IMG/VR virus record: IMGVR_UViG_3300001685_000006
Span: 1 to 31,764 of that record
DNA length: 31,764 nucleotides
Reading direction: 5' to 3' (one strand)
From: a virus
In this document: one piece after another, positions 1 through 7,497 of the stretch
Position numbering within the stretch: the stretch's first letter is position 1
Layout: each line of letters starts with the position of its first letter
Notes under the pieces: model-generated
Told to the model about the DNA's origin: nothing
The model's input: only the letters and a program-made list of their open reading frames with translations
Database searches by the model: none
Position numbers and translations under genes: made by a program

Positions 1-781
1 CTCCCAAGCTTGGGAATGGATTGAATTTATTTACGGTGTCAAAAAAGAAAAGGCCAGGATCACCGTTAGTCCATGCATTTCTAATAGCTCTTTTCCAAAT
101 ATCATCTCTATGAATAGTGGTTGCTATTTCTTTTGTGCTTGGACTTGACAAATGAACCTGACCTTTCTTGTGCTTCTTCATCATAAATTTATCATCGACA
201 CTCATAGATAAATTAAATGTTTGAATTTCACCATTTAATTTTGAATCTAATATTTTTAATACATCAGGATGATCATATTTAAAGATACCCATGTTAGCTG
301 CACGTCTTGTCTTACCTCCAGATCTTACTGTGTTGCTTAACATATCAACAACATTTAGATAAGCTAATGGGCCGGATGCTGAACCACCTGTTGAGATACT
401 TGCTCCTTTTTCTCTGAGGTTAGTAATAGGTATGCCTGATCCTGCTCCAGATGCATAAATTTTAGCACAGACTCCCCACATTTCAATGATAGAGTCCATT
501 GAATCTTCCAGGCCCAGGACATAGCAAGCGGATAAGGCACGATCATGTGGATTTTTTGAATCACTACCTGCATTGATTATGCAGGGTGAATTAGGTCTGA
601 ATATTTTTTCTTCGAGTATATTAAAGAATTGATTTTGTTCGGCAGGACTTTCCCCTACAAATTTGGCTATTCGTGAGTGGGTTTGTGATGGTTTGGTTTC
701 TCCTTTCAGTTTATCAAAATATAGTCGTTTATAAATTGCTATTGCGTTATCTGAATAAGTCCACTCTCCTTCTAATGTCAT
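1..781 (-). CDS. nrdJ: Class II (B12-type) ribonucleoside-diphosphate reductase, N-terminal part, cut by window edge
   Basis: Reduces ribonucleotides to deoxyribonucleotides, supplying dNTPs for replication. The reading frame stays open from the ATG at 781 to the left edge, giving 260 codons. Visible family motifs in order are FRPNSPCIINAG (61-72), LSACYVLGLEDSM (83-95) with Cys86 at the position of the first redox cysteine, SGAGSGIPI, GGSASGPLAYLNVVD, GGKTRRAANMGI followed by HPDVLKIL, FNLSMSVDDKFM (189-200), and NGDPGLFFFDTVNK (239-252). This pattern is closest to adenosylcobalamin-dependent NrdJ as I remember the family. The catalytic thiyl cysteine and the C-terminal cysteines would lie beyond the window, so the class call rests on the N-terminal half. 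It overlaps the upstream gene by one base (TAATG), so the two are translationally coupled. Confidence 0.88.
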   Translation of the reverse strand, partial: MTLEGEWTYSDNAIAIYKRLYFDKLKGETKPSQTHSRIAKFVGESPAEQNQFFNILEEKIFRPNSPCIINAGSDSKNPHDRALSACYVLGLEDSMDSIIEMWGVCAKIYASGAGSGIPITNLREKGASISTGGSASGPLAYLNVVDMLSNTVRSGGKTRRAANMGIFKYDHPDVLKILDSKLNGEIQTFNLSMSVDDKFMMKKHKKGQVHLSSPSTKEIATTIHRDDIWKRAIRNAWTNGDPGLFFFDTVNKFNPFPSLG

Positions 782-1401
782 TATCTTTTCCCCCTGAAAG
801 TCTTATCTTGTTTTGTTTTGATTTTTTTAATTTTATCTAATTCCAATTCAATATCCTCTTGATAATAAATAAGTATAGCTTTAGTAATTCCGTCTAAATA
901 ATTATCCATAGCAAAATCTACTTCCATATCACGGAATACTTTATTGAAATCAATATCTGCTCCATTTTTGTCTTTAATTGCAGAGTTTTCCATAAGTATA
1001 CGTTTTATCTTATAGGAAATATCATCAACACAATTTAATAGTTTTTTTAATTTTAGATTTTCAGGAGAGGAGAGATGGAGGTCTTTATCTTTTGTTAATT
1101 TATCTTTTCTTATCAGGTCTTTGGTCTGGATTATAAACCCTGCCATTTCCTGTCTTTCTTTATGTTTTTTATTTCTATAATCATTAAATACTTTCAATCG
1201 AAATGAATCAACGGTGTGGGCTATTATTCCTTCTGGACTATCTGTTTTTTGTAATTCTAAATTTAATTCCTTATTTAGTATTAAGTTTAATCCTAATGGG
1301 TTTAAAAATGTTCTGTTTAATTCCGGTAATATTCCCATGTTTAGTAATAAATCTTGTAATTCTTCTTTGTTGTCTACTAAATCTAATGTTTGTTCTATCA
1401 T
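781..1401 (-). CDS. Hypothetical protein, 206 aa, upstream of nrdJ
   Basis: I do not recognise this protein. It is charged and mostly helical in appearance, with a lysine-rich C-terminus (KIKKIKTKQDKTFRGKR). The central part, residues about 60-100, reads like a conserved core (EGIIAHTVDSFR, then KKHKERQEMAGFIIQTKDL). There is no signal peptide or membrane segment. The ATG at 1401 is preceded by CAGGAG at good spacing. The stop TAA overlaps the nrdJ ATG, so the gene is probably co-translated with the reductase; a role near nucleotide metabolism is only a guess from position. Confidence 0.75.
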   Translation of the reverse strand: MIEQTLDLVDNKEELQDLLLNMGILPELNRTFLNPLGLNLILNKELNLELQKTDSPEGIIAHTVDSFRLKVFNDYRNKKHKERQEMAGFIIQTKDLIRKDKLTKDKDLHLSSPENLKLKKLLNCVDDISYKIKRILMENSAIKDKNGADIDFNKVFRDMEVDFAMDNYLDGITKAILIYYQEDIELELDKIKKIKTKQDKTFRGKR

Positions 1402-1515
1402 CGTTTTTTCTCCTGTTGAGTATAATCATAGTTATCTGATAGAGTTTCCAATGAAATTGACTCTTTAAATATCCAACCTTAATAAGTTTTAATTGATTAT
1501 TTTTTAAGGTATGAA

Positions 1516-1543
1516 AATCCTGATCTAAAGTATAATCAGGATT
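1516..1543 (-). terminator. Weak hairpin after the Rad50 C-terminal gene
   Basis: Read on the minus strand, AATCCTGAT and ATCAGGATT form a 9-bp perfect stem with a 10-nt loop, followed by TTTC. It sits 8 bases after the stop codon of the Rad50 C-terminal gene, in the 150-bp gap before the next gene. The U-run is short and the stem AT-rich, so it may only attenuate or mark an mRNA 3' end. Confidence 0.4.
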
Positions 1544-1551
1544 GGTCTTTT

Positions 1552-2142
1552 CTATAAGTAAATGATATTGTCTGCTTGTTCGATTAATTCATTTGTATGA
1601 CTACACATAATGATTTGAAGACTTAATAATTTTGAAATTTCTTTGATCATTTTTGAAACTAAAGGGATATATCTTTTGGAAACATTTTTAAAAGGTTCAT
1701 CCATGATAAGGATGGGGGCAGGATCAGGTTCTTCTAAAGCATGGATGACCAATCGGAGAGAAAAAGCAGTAACGTCTGTTAAGCCTCCTGATATAGTGTC
1801 TTTACGTGGTTCAAGAAGAACTCCATTCCTATCAATAAACCATTGTATTTCAAATTGGTCTCTTTTATCATAATTAAATTGAGCTACAAAACTATACTCG
1901 TCACCGTAGACTGTTTGGATAGCAAAAGTAACGGTGTTTTCAATAAAATCTTTGACTTCTTTTCTGGTAGTATCCCCAATTTTGATGACATAAGATTTTG
2001 CCATCTCCAGGGATTCCAAAATAGATTTTTCTTTGGCAATTATGAGTCTGTTGGAGCGCAAACTGGATTGAGCGAATACCAATTCGGTTTCCATAATGTT
2101 AATCATTTCACACAGTTTTGTGAATGTTTCATTATGTGGCAT
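1552..2142 (-). CDS. Rad50/SbcC-like ATPase, C-terminal half (signature motif and Walker B)
   Basis: This is the C-terminal half of a Rad50/SbcC (T4 gp46-like) ABC ATPase, which with Mre11 processes DNA ends in recombination and repair. The first ~60 residues look coiled-coil. The ABC signature SGGLTDV is at 118-124, Walker B ILIMDEP at 144-150 with Asp148 and Glu149, and the switch histidine in CSHTNEL at His182. There is no Walker A; that motif is on a separate protein encoded at 4152-5222. The start ATG at 2142 is preceded by AAGGA and overlaps the end of the upstream 86-aa coiled-coil gene by 11 bases. A complete ATP site would need both half-proteins, because Rad50 sites form between Walker A/B of one head and the signature of another. 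Confidence 0.85.
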   Translation of the reverse strand: MPHNETFTKLCEMINIMETELVFAQSSLRSNRLIIAKEKSILESLEMAKSYVIKIGDTTRKEVKDFIENTVTFAIQTVYGDEYSFVAQFNYDKRDQFEIQWFIDRNGVLLEPRKDTISGGLTDVTAFSLRLVIHALEEPDPAPILIMDEPFKNVSKRYIPLVSKMIKEISKLLSLQIIMCSHTNELIEQADNIIYL

Positions 2143-2392
2143 CGATCAATCCTTCAGAAACGATAGAATTGTATAATGATTCTGTTTGATTTGCAACTCT
2201 TTTTTTTCTGTCTTCTTTTTCATCAATTAATTGATCATAAAGCTCATATCCTTCCTCCAAATTATCAATATCAAATTCTTCTTTTAGTTGATTAAGAAGT
2301 AGTTCTTCTTGAGCTATTGCTCTTTGATTTTTGTTTTTCATGTCATTCAAAAAATTTTTCATTTTAGTGATTTTTGCTTCAACTAAATCCAT
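2132..2392 (-). CDS. Small coiled-coil protein, possible Rad50 coiled-coil fragment
   Basis: An 86-aa charged helical protein with heptad-like spacing almost throughout, including QEELLLNQLKEEF and a stretch ending YDQLIDEKEDRKKRV. There is no catalytic motif. It has a strong GGAGG site before the ATG at 2392, and its stop overlaps the start of the Rad50 C-terminal half. Position and composition suggest it could supply part of the returning coiled-coil arm of a Rad50 broken into several polypeptides, but a separate partner protein is equally possible. The gene is well supported; the role is inference. Confidence 0.7.
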   Translation of the reverse strand: MDLVEAKITKMKNFLNDMKNKNQRAIAQEELLLNQLKEEFDIDNLEEGYELYDQLIDEKEDRKKRVANQTESLYNSIVSEGLIDAT

Positions 2393-2442
2393 TTTTTTTC
2401 CTCCATAAAAATTTTTAAATTTTTATATTGGTATAATTCAAG

Positions 2443-3237
2443 TTAACTTTTTTTAAGTATACTCAGGATAGGATCTATCTGATAATCATAGGCATGAAGG
2501 CCCATAGATGTAAAAGTTAATGGCCCTGGTTCAACATCATCTAATTGATTAGCAACATACTCATTTAATAAGGTAAGTCCTCCCATGTTTTCAGGAAACC
2601 CTGCATAAAGATCCCAGGATCTAAAGATACAACCCATTATTAGATAACCACCTTTAATCTTGAAATCGATACCTCTGAGACAGGGGGATGTCTTGCGCTC
2701 ACCTTCATTGTCATAGGGTATGTCATAGTTAAAGCCAGAGTCCACATTTCCAACGTTAATGTAGCAATGGTTGTTCCCATACCCTTTTTCTTTAAAGTGC
2801 CTGACAACCCATTCTAAAGGGGTTTCTTTATTGTCTATGAATTCTTCATCTGATAGTTTTTCTTCTTCTGTTTGTAATGCTTCCGGTTTTGCTAAAAAAT
2901 GTCTGTAATGATCTGTACCATTGATCCATGAGCTATATTTGTAATGCTCATTGCCTTCCAATTCAGGGTTCATTAAGTAATTGGGAAAATACTCAAGTTC
3001 CAGCTTTTCATCGGTTGTTACAGGAGGGATACCTTCAGGCATGATTGGAGCAAGCGGTCTGGTGTGAGGATAATTGATAAAACCAGAGCAAAAATCAAAT
3101 TCCAATCTTGATGCTCCAGCAAATGATCCTGTATCAATCTTGTATTTTCTGCCAAATTCCCAAACATAAGATAATAGTTGAAAGTAACAATCGTTTAAAT
3201 CATTAGCCATAATTTGTACGGGTTTAAAATTGTTCAT
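2443..3237 (-). CDS. thyA: Thymidylate synthase (ThyA-superfamily, archaeal-like)
   Basis: Converts dUMP to dTMP with methylene-tetrahydrofolate, or possibly a related pyrimidine (hydroxy)methylation. Counting from an in-frame upstream ATG at 3255, the catalytic cysteine is Cys192 in SPCLRGIDFKI, followed by FRSWDLYAGFPENMGG (211-226), which carries the Arg-Ser-x-Asp phosphate-binding loop and the conserved Asn223, and by GLHAYDY (252-258). These are the standard TS nucleotide-binding elements, in the form I associate with archaeal TS. I place the start at 3237 (MNNFKPV), giving 264 aa, because AAAGGAG lies 6 bases before it while the ATG at 3255 has no site. The gene overlaps the Mre11 gene by 14 bases and sits between the two Rad50 pieces. 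Hydroxymethylase activity cannot be excluded from sequence alone. Confidence 0.85.
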   Translation of the reverse strand: MNNFKPVQIMANDLNDCYFQLLSYVWEFGRKYKIDTGSFAGASRLEFDFCSGFINYPHTRPLAPIMPEGIPPVTTDEKLELEYFPNYLMNPELEGNEHYKYSSWINGTDHYRHFLAKPEALQTEEEKLSDEEFIDNKETPLEWVVRHFKEKGYGNNHCYINVGNVDSGFNYDIPYDNEGERKTSPCLRGIDFKIKGGYLIMGCIFRSWDLYAGFPENMGGLTLLNEYVANQLDDVEPGPLTFTSMGLHAYDYQIDPILSILKKS

Positions 3238-4174
3238 TGATAACTCCTTTTTCAATTAGATCTGCTGTTGTTGTTCTGATTATTGTTTCTACTCTATTAG
3301 GAAGTTCATGTTGATCTAAATTATGCATTAATGTTTTTAAAAATGATTTTTTATGTTTGAATTTTTTGTTTTTCAATGAATCAACAAATTTTAAAACATT
3401 GTCTGTCATTGTTTCAATGTTTTGTTCAATGTGAGTTCTGGACAAAACCTGCTCTGGATCAAGGTCGGATATAATTAGTTCTTTATGTATTAATGTGTCA
3501 AGATTTAATAGTGTAACTGAAGGTATGAACCATTCTTCAACTGTACGTCTGATTATAGGCCCAGGATTGATTACTCTTGTTTCTTGATGTTTGTAAATAT
3601 AGCGTCTGTGCCAATGACCACAAATAATCAAATAAAATCCTTTAAGTTGGGGATCAGTATCAATATTTGAGCAAAATTCGGTGTCATCTAAGATCCATGA
3701 ACCTTGTCTTTTTAATTTTTTACCGGATACAATAGCTTTATGAGATAAAAGTAAACCTGGACGATCTCCATACCATTGTATTTCTTTTGATTCCCAATCC
3801 AGCCATGCCCACCACATTTTATAATCTCTCCAGAATTCAGAGATATGTTTTACTTTGTTATTGTTTTTCCAAAGGACTCCTAATGATGTACGATCCCACA
3901 TATCCATAGAATGATATTGAAGGTCATGATTACCCCAAACAAAATACAATGGGTTATGTAATTTGGTTAATATTTCTCCAAGTCGAGTGAGTAATGAATT
4001 TGCAATTATAGCAACGTTGAATATATCTCCAGTGTGAACAATAGGTACATCATTTTCATTGGCAAGTTCTATAATGTATTCCCATTTTTCAAATTGAATT
4101 TCAACAAGGTCATCTAAACGTGCAACAGGATTGCGTCCTGTAAGATGACTATCACCGACAACAAGTATCTCCAT
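3224..4174 (-). CDS. Mre11/SbcD-like nuclease (T4 gp47-like)
   Basis: Metallophosphoesterase subunit of the Mre11-Rad50 (SbcCD, T4 gp46/47) complex that trims DNA ends. All phosphoesterase motifs are present: GDSHL with Asp8 and His10, HTGDIFN with Asp50, GNHDL at 81-85, SHK at His144, and CGHWHR with His187 and His189. The length of 316 aa is close to T4 gp47. The C-terminal ~80 residues are charged and helical and would be the Rad50-binding part. The ATG at 4174 is preceded by AAAGG and lies inside the end of the Rad50 N-terminal gene (23-bp overlap), which implies coupled synthesis of the two partners. Confidence 0.9.
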   Translation of the reverse strand: MEILVVGDSHLTGRNPVARLDDLVEIQFEKWEYIIELANENDVPIVHTGDIFNVAIIANSLLTRLGEILTKLHNPLYFVWGNHDLQYHSMDMWDRTSLGVLWKNNNKVKHISEFWRDYKMWWAWLDWESKEIQWYGDRPGLLLSHKAIVSGKKLKRQGSWILDDTEFCSNIDTDPQLKGFYLIICGHWHRRYIYKHQETRVINPGPIIRRTVEEWFIPSVTLLNLDTLIHKELIISDLDPEQVLSRTHIEQNIETMTDNVLKFVDSLKNKKFKHKKSFLKTLMHNLDQHELPNRVETIIRTTTADLIEKGVINEQF

Positions 4175-5222
4175 CTTTTACCTTTCTATTACATAGTGGA
4201 CAATAACCTAATTGAATAAATGCTTCATTAATTTCTGCTTCTTGAATTAAAATACTTTTTTCTGTTGTTTTTTGTACTGTTTGTGCTTCTTTAATCTGAT
4301 CTAAGCATTTTTTAAGTAATTTGGATTTCAATTTTAGTGAACTTAATTCCAAATTTTTGGAGTGAATAGCATGTAATGAATTTAATAAAGATATTATTAT
4401 ATTTGGATCAATGATTTTTATTTTTTTTATCTTTATTAAAATAGATTCAAGTTTTTCAATACTTTCATCGAAATCATTGGTTTCTTCAAGATCACGGACA
4501 ATAGTTTTTATATTGTCATCAAACCTACTTATTCTTTTGTACTTCATTTTTATTTCCTCTATCAACTCCAATTGTACCAATATATTTTCTAATCTACTTG
4601 TTTTTATTTCTAATTCGGATACTTCTTTTTCTAAATAAATAATACCTTCTGCTTTAAGTTTGTATCTAACTATATTTTTTAATCTTTCAATGGTTTTTAA
4701 ATGCACTTCATTATTTTTTTTATGTCTTTTAATTTCACTTTTTGAATGAGATAATTTTTGTTTAATTGAATCAATGATAATTTCTTGATCACCCATACCA
4801 GTAGCACTATTTAATAATTTCCCTGCTGATCCTCCAGTAGAAAATAAAAGGTAATGAACATCATTTTGTTTCTGCCAATTGATTTCTTTGAAATTAAATA
4901 ATTCTTTTACTGGATCTGGAACAGATGTACCAAAGGCTTTTAAAGGTTTACCATTATTAAGATAGTATTTGTTTTTGGTGCGCTTAACGGTGTTTCCTGC
5001 ATCATCTTTTAATTGAATTGATAATTTTTTATCAGTCAACCATGATTGATATAGTTTTTCTCCTCCTCTTGGGGAATTTTCAATTAAAAGATATAAAGCA
5101 CGAATCAAAGTACTTTTACCTTCCTCTGATTCACCTACAATTATATTTAAACCTTTGGTGAATTTAACTACTTTTTTAATGTGCAATCCAAATGCTTCAA
5201 CTGTGAGTTCAGATAAATTCAT
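4152..5222 (-). CDS. Rad50/SbcC-like ATPase, N-terminal half (Walker A, coiled coil, zinc hook)
   Basis: The N-terminal half of the Rad50-like ATPase. The N-terminus NLSELTVEAFG is followed by Walker A GESEEGKST (30-38), as in RecF/Rad50/SMC proteins. A long charged coiled-coil region follows, from about residue 150 to 330. The protein ends in a zinc-hook-like sequence with CPLC at 341-344 and stops 12 residues later. In an intact Rad50 the chain would turn at the hook and return to the signature and Walker B half; here that half is encoded 2 kb downstream at 1552-2142. The break exactly at the hook suggests a functional split rather than decay. Overlap with the Mre11 gene indicates translational coupling. 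Confidence 0.88.
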   Translation of the reverse strand: MNLSELTVEAFGLHIKKVVKFTKGLNIIVGESEEGKSTLIRALYLLIENSPRGGEKLYQSWLTDKKLSIQLKDDAGNTVKRTKNKYYLNNGKPLKAFGTSVPDPVKELFNFKEINWQKQNDVHYLLFSTGGSAGKLLNSATGMGDQEIIIDSIKQKLSHSKSEIKRHKKNNEVHLKTIERLKNIVRYKLKAEGIIYLEKEVSELEIKTSRLENILVQLELIEEIKMKYKRISRFDDNIKTIVRDLEETNDFDESIEKLESILIKIKKIKIIDPNIIISLLNSLHAIHSKNLELSSLKLKSKLLKKCLDQIKEAQTVQKTTEKSILIQEAEINEAFIQLGYCPLCNRKVKDGDTCCR

Positions 5223-5223
5223 A

Positions 5224-5421
5224 CTAAGTAACCTTTATGATCATAGTATCCCCATTTGATTGATAAAGCATGACACCTGTAAAATTAGTAGGATCTAACT
5301 CTTTGTTTGATATTATTACCTCTCCTCCTAAACGTTTAACTAATGCAGCAACTATACATAATTCAGGAGGCATGGTTTCTAATTTTTTCCCTTCTACTGT
5401 TATTTTATTTTCTATATTCAT
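5224..5421 (-). CDS. Small hypothetical protein, 65 aa
   Basis: Unrecognised. It is a short protein with a likely mixed alpha/beta core; the middle reads LETMPPELCIVAALVKRLGG, followed by a beta-like segment EVIISNKEL and a C-terminal strand DTMIIKVT. It starts one base after the previous stop and ends one base before the Rad50 N-terminal start, with GGAGA as ribosome site. The tight packing argues that it is translated. Position hints at a role with the Mre11/Rad50 proteins, without direct evidence. Confidence 0.65.
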   Translation of the reverse strand: MNIENKITVEGKKLETMPPELCIVAALVKRLGGEVIISNKELDPTNFTGVMLYQSNGDTMIIKVT

Positions 5422-5422
5422 C

Positions 5423-5755
5423 TCATATCTCCGGTTTTTTAATACGCATCCAATGAGAAGGGGTATTTCTTAATTTGGTATACTTGTCATATAGAGCATG
5501 TTGTAATTGAACGAAAGAAACAGCTTCATATAGAGAATCCCATTTGGGATCATAGATTAAAATGGGTTGATGTATATCTAATGGTAAATGATCTTTAAAT
5601 AAAATCCATTTGTGGTAAGGCAGATCTTTTTCTTCTGTGTTGTTATGATACTGTTCCAGCATAACATCTATATCAGGAGACTTTTGGGAGGTCGATTCCG
5701 AATTGGACGATACCATCAACTTCTGTCGCTTTACCTTCAATTTCAAACGTTTCAT
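5423..5755 (-). CDS. DUF551-like small protein
   Basis: A 110-aa protein. The second half (WILFKDHLPLDIHQPILIYD, then an aromatic middle and SHWMRIKKPE at the end) resembles the short DUF551 phage proteins, which share a leading Trp, a Pro-rich turn and a terminal W-M-x-x-P. The N-terminal ~30 residues are basic and Ser-rich and look disordered. The ATG at 5755 has AAAGGAG 8 bases upstream, better than any internal Met, so the gene overlaps its upstream neighbour by 83 bp. Function unknown; the family match is from memory and moderate. Confidence 0.6.
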   Translation of the reverse strand: MKRLKLKVKRQKLMVSSNSESTSQKSPDIDVMLEQYHNNTEEKDLPYHKWILFKDHLPLDIHQPILIYDPKWDSLYEAVSFVQLQHALYDKYTKLRNTPSHWMRIKKPEI

Positions 5756-6275
5756 GTCCTGCTCTCCTTTTGTTTCTTATCAGTTGATGGTCATTATTTA
5801 ATGATTCAAAAAGACCCCAAGCTATATTGAAAATTTCATTAAATAATGGATGATCATGTCTTATCATTTTATATAATTCTTGATCATCATGAATATTTTT
5901 GCCTTGAAGTTCAAAGATCTTGGTCATTGCATTGGGTTTTTTTGTTTCAAGGTAGCAATCAGGATATAGGTTAACCCTGTATATTTTATTTTGGTATCTA
6001 AAAATTTGTATTTTAATTTTGTAATGAAAGATTGATCTCCAGGGTAGGATAGTAATTATTTTATCTTTTTTTCGATGGATAACTACTTTGATTACTTCTC
6101 CTTTAGCATGGATATATGCCATTGATCGAGTAACATTAACTCTTTTAAATTTTATTATCTGATTACTTGTTATTGCTTTAGCAAGATCTTTTTTAGTTAT
6201 ATTCAATGCAGTACGTTCAAAGAAACGTTCTGATGAATGATCATTAAATATATATTTAAGGTTACTTTTTTTCAT
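5673..6275 (-). CDS. Hypothetical protein with DUF4258-like N-terminus
   Basis: About 200 aa. The N-terminal ~80 residues (HSSERFFERTALNITKKDL, then KGEVIKVVIHRKKDKIITILPW) resemble the small DUF4258 domain, in which an H-x-x-x-R motif precedes a helix and a beta sheet. That family is often associated with toxin-like or RelE-like folds, but no activity can be claimed here. The rest is unrecognised. The ATG at 6275 follows an AAGGAAGGGA stretch; a GTG directly before it at 6278 is an alternative start. It overlaps the nuclease gene upstream and the DUF551-like gene downstream. Confidence 0.6.
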   Translation of the reverse strand: MKKSNLKYIFNDHSSERFFERTALNITKKDLAKAITSNQIIKFKRVNVTRSMAYIHAKGEVIKVVIHRKKDKIITILPWRSIFHYKIKIQIFRYQNKIYRVNLYPDCYLETKKPNAMTKIFELQGKNIHDDQELYKMIRHDHPLFNEIFNIAWGLFESLNNDHQLIRNKRRAGHETFEIEGKATEVDGIVQFGIDLPKVS

Positions 6276-6906
6276 CACCTGTTCCCTTCCTTTTCATAAT
6301 TTGCCTAACTATATAATTTTGTATTACAGTAGGACTAATAGCTTCAGTCCAATTAAAAAAATGTCTTAGATTCATAACAGTTACAGGAAGGTAGCAAAAA
6401 TCACCATTGACATTAACTATATTGATTCCAGGATTACCAAATCTTGCCATAAATCCGGCAAAAATATCATTATGCATAGCAATACAAGGACTACGCCTAT
6501 TCCTCCGAAAGATAAGCATAGGTTCTCGATCAGAGTTAATTGCATCATTGAGACATTGATTCCAAAATTCATGAAACATAGTCATCTTTTGTTGTGAATC
6601 AATTAGATCCATGATTGACCACATGGTTAATGTTGTACTTTGTTTCTTTTTTGATTTAGTTTTCTTTGCATAACCTGTTTTGCATTCAATTGAAAATATA
6701 TCGAACCAAAATTTAGTTTCTGGAATAGTATAGGTAATGTCACCAAACATATCAGGACGAATCAATTTCTGTTTAGCTTTCTGCTTTTGGGTTGCTCTTG
6801 CTCCAGATGATTCAGTTCTCCATACTCCATCCTCAGTTTTCATATGAGTTAAGTATAATGAAAACTCTTTAGACATTTCCCCTTCAAATCCACCACCCTT
6901 TGCCAA
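6262..6906 (-). CDS. PD-(D/E)XK family nuclease, resolvase-like
   Basis: Probably a structure-specific or Holliday-junction-resolvase-like endonuclease. The PD-(D/E)XK pattern is readable: an N-terminal helix with acidic residues (FEGEMSKEFSLYL), a basic SSGARATQK segment (33-41), MFGDITY with Asp56, then a strand FSIECKTGY giving Glu74-x-Lys76. LIFRRNRRSPCIAM later would be the core beta strand near DNA. The start is TTG at 6906 with AAGGAG 8 bases upstream and directly after the previous stop, so length is 214 aa. It sits between the RecA and Mre11/Rad50 genes, which fits processing of recombination intermediates. The exact substrate is inferred, not shown. Confidence 0.72.
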   Translation of the reverse strand: MAKGGGFEGEMSKEFSLYLTHMKTEDGVWRTESSGARATQKQKAKQKLIRPDMFGDITYTIPETKFWFDIFSIECKTGYAKKTKSKKKQSTTLTMWSIMDLIDSQQKMTMFHEFWNQCLNDAINSDREPMLIFRRNRRSPCIAMHNDIFAGFMARFGNPGINIVNVNGDFCYLPVTVMNLRHFFNWTEAISPTVIQNYIVRQIMKRKGTGDEKK

Positions 6907-6907
6907 T

Positions 6908-7081
6908 TTATTTACTCCTTAATTGAATTCTCTTTGGTTTAGATTTCAAATGAGTTTTGGGGTTCCAATAAATATATATATTTTTAGATCTACAATGAAG
7001 ACATTTTTCGGCATTATATTCTGCCCAACTTGATCCACAATCTCTGCATTCCCATGATTGCGGTTGCCCTTTCTTACCCAT
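6908..7081 (-). CDS. 57-aa zinc-ribbon protein
   Basis: A short gene filling the gap between its neighbours. It begins MGKKGQPQSWECRDCGSS and carries CRDC at 12-15 and CLHC at 27-30, the spacing of a small zinc ribbon, followed by a basic tail (KPKRIQLRSK). The ATG at 7081 overlaps the previous stop, and its TAA precedes the TTG of the nuclease gene by one base, so it is embedded in a coupled series. It probably binds zinc and perhaps nucleic acid; no specific role can be assigned. Confidence 0.75.
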   Translation of the reverse strand: MGKKGQPQSWECRDCGSSWAEYNAEKCLHCRSKNIYIYWNPKTHLKSKPKRIQLRSK

Positions 7082-7496
7082 ATTCTATTTGTCCTTCATT
7101 GGTTCTAATTAATTTAGAGTTCTTATAGATCTCATATTTAATTTCATTGGTAGGAAAAGAGAATACCCAATCTTCAGCAGCATTAACTGTTTCAAAATCA
7201 ACAATAATAAGATCACAATGTTTTGCTTTTAAATATGAATCAAGTTTATCTCTTTTAAGCATCATTATCTTTGGTACATATTCAATTGCTAATTGAGGAT
7301 CTAAGATAACAACAATTATCTCTTTGGGATAGAAAAGATAAACGTATAATTGAATAAGATTGGTTGTTTTAATAAAACTATATTCTTGATCAGTTCTCAG
7401 TAATCCACGAAAATTGGGAATTTTGCCAAAAACTGCTTCTTTTTCTTTAGAATCTGCTTTCAGAAAAAATTCAAAAAAATCTTTTAAATCCTCCAA
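7074..7496 (-). CDS. Hypothetical protein, 140 aa, TTG start
   Basis: Unrecognised. The best start is the TTG at 7496, because GGGGAGG lies 5 bases upstream and the recA-like stop ends at 7498. A longer frame from 7571 would overlap that gene and has no ribosome site. The product appears alpha/beta, with hydrophobic strands (EIIVVILD, CDLIIVDFE) that suggest a compact soluble fold. It is positioned directly after the recombinase, in the recombination block. Confidence 0.7.
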   Translation of the reverse strand: MEDLKDFFEFFLKADSKEKEAVFGKIPNFRGLLRTDQEYSFIKTTNLIQLYVYLFYPKEIIVVILDPQLAIEYVPKIMMLKRDKLDSYLKAKHCDLIIVDFETVNAAEDWVFSFPTNEIKYEIYKNSKLIRTNEGQIEYG

Positions 7497-7497
7497 G

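Noticed and set aside
364-573. Open frame of 69 codons on the minus strand
   Set aside because: It is an alternative frame inside the ribonucleotide reductase gene, whose own frame gives clear family motifs.
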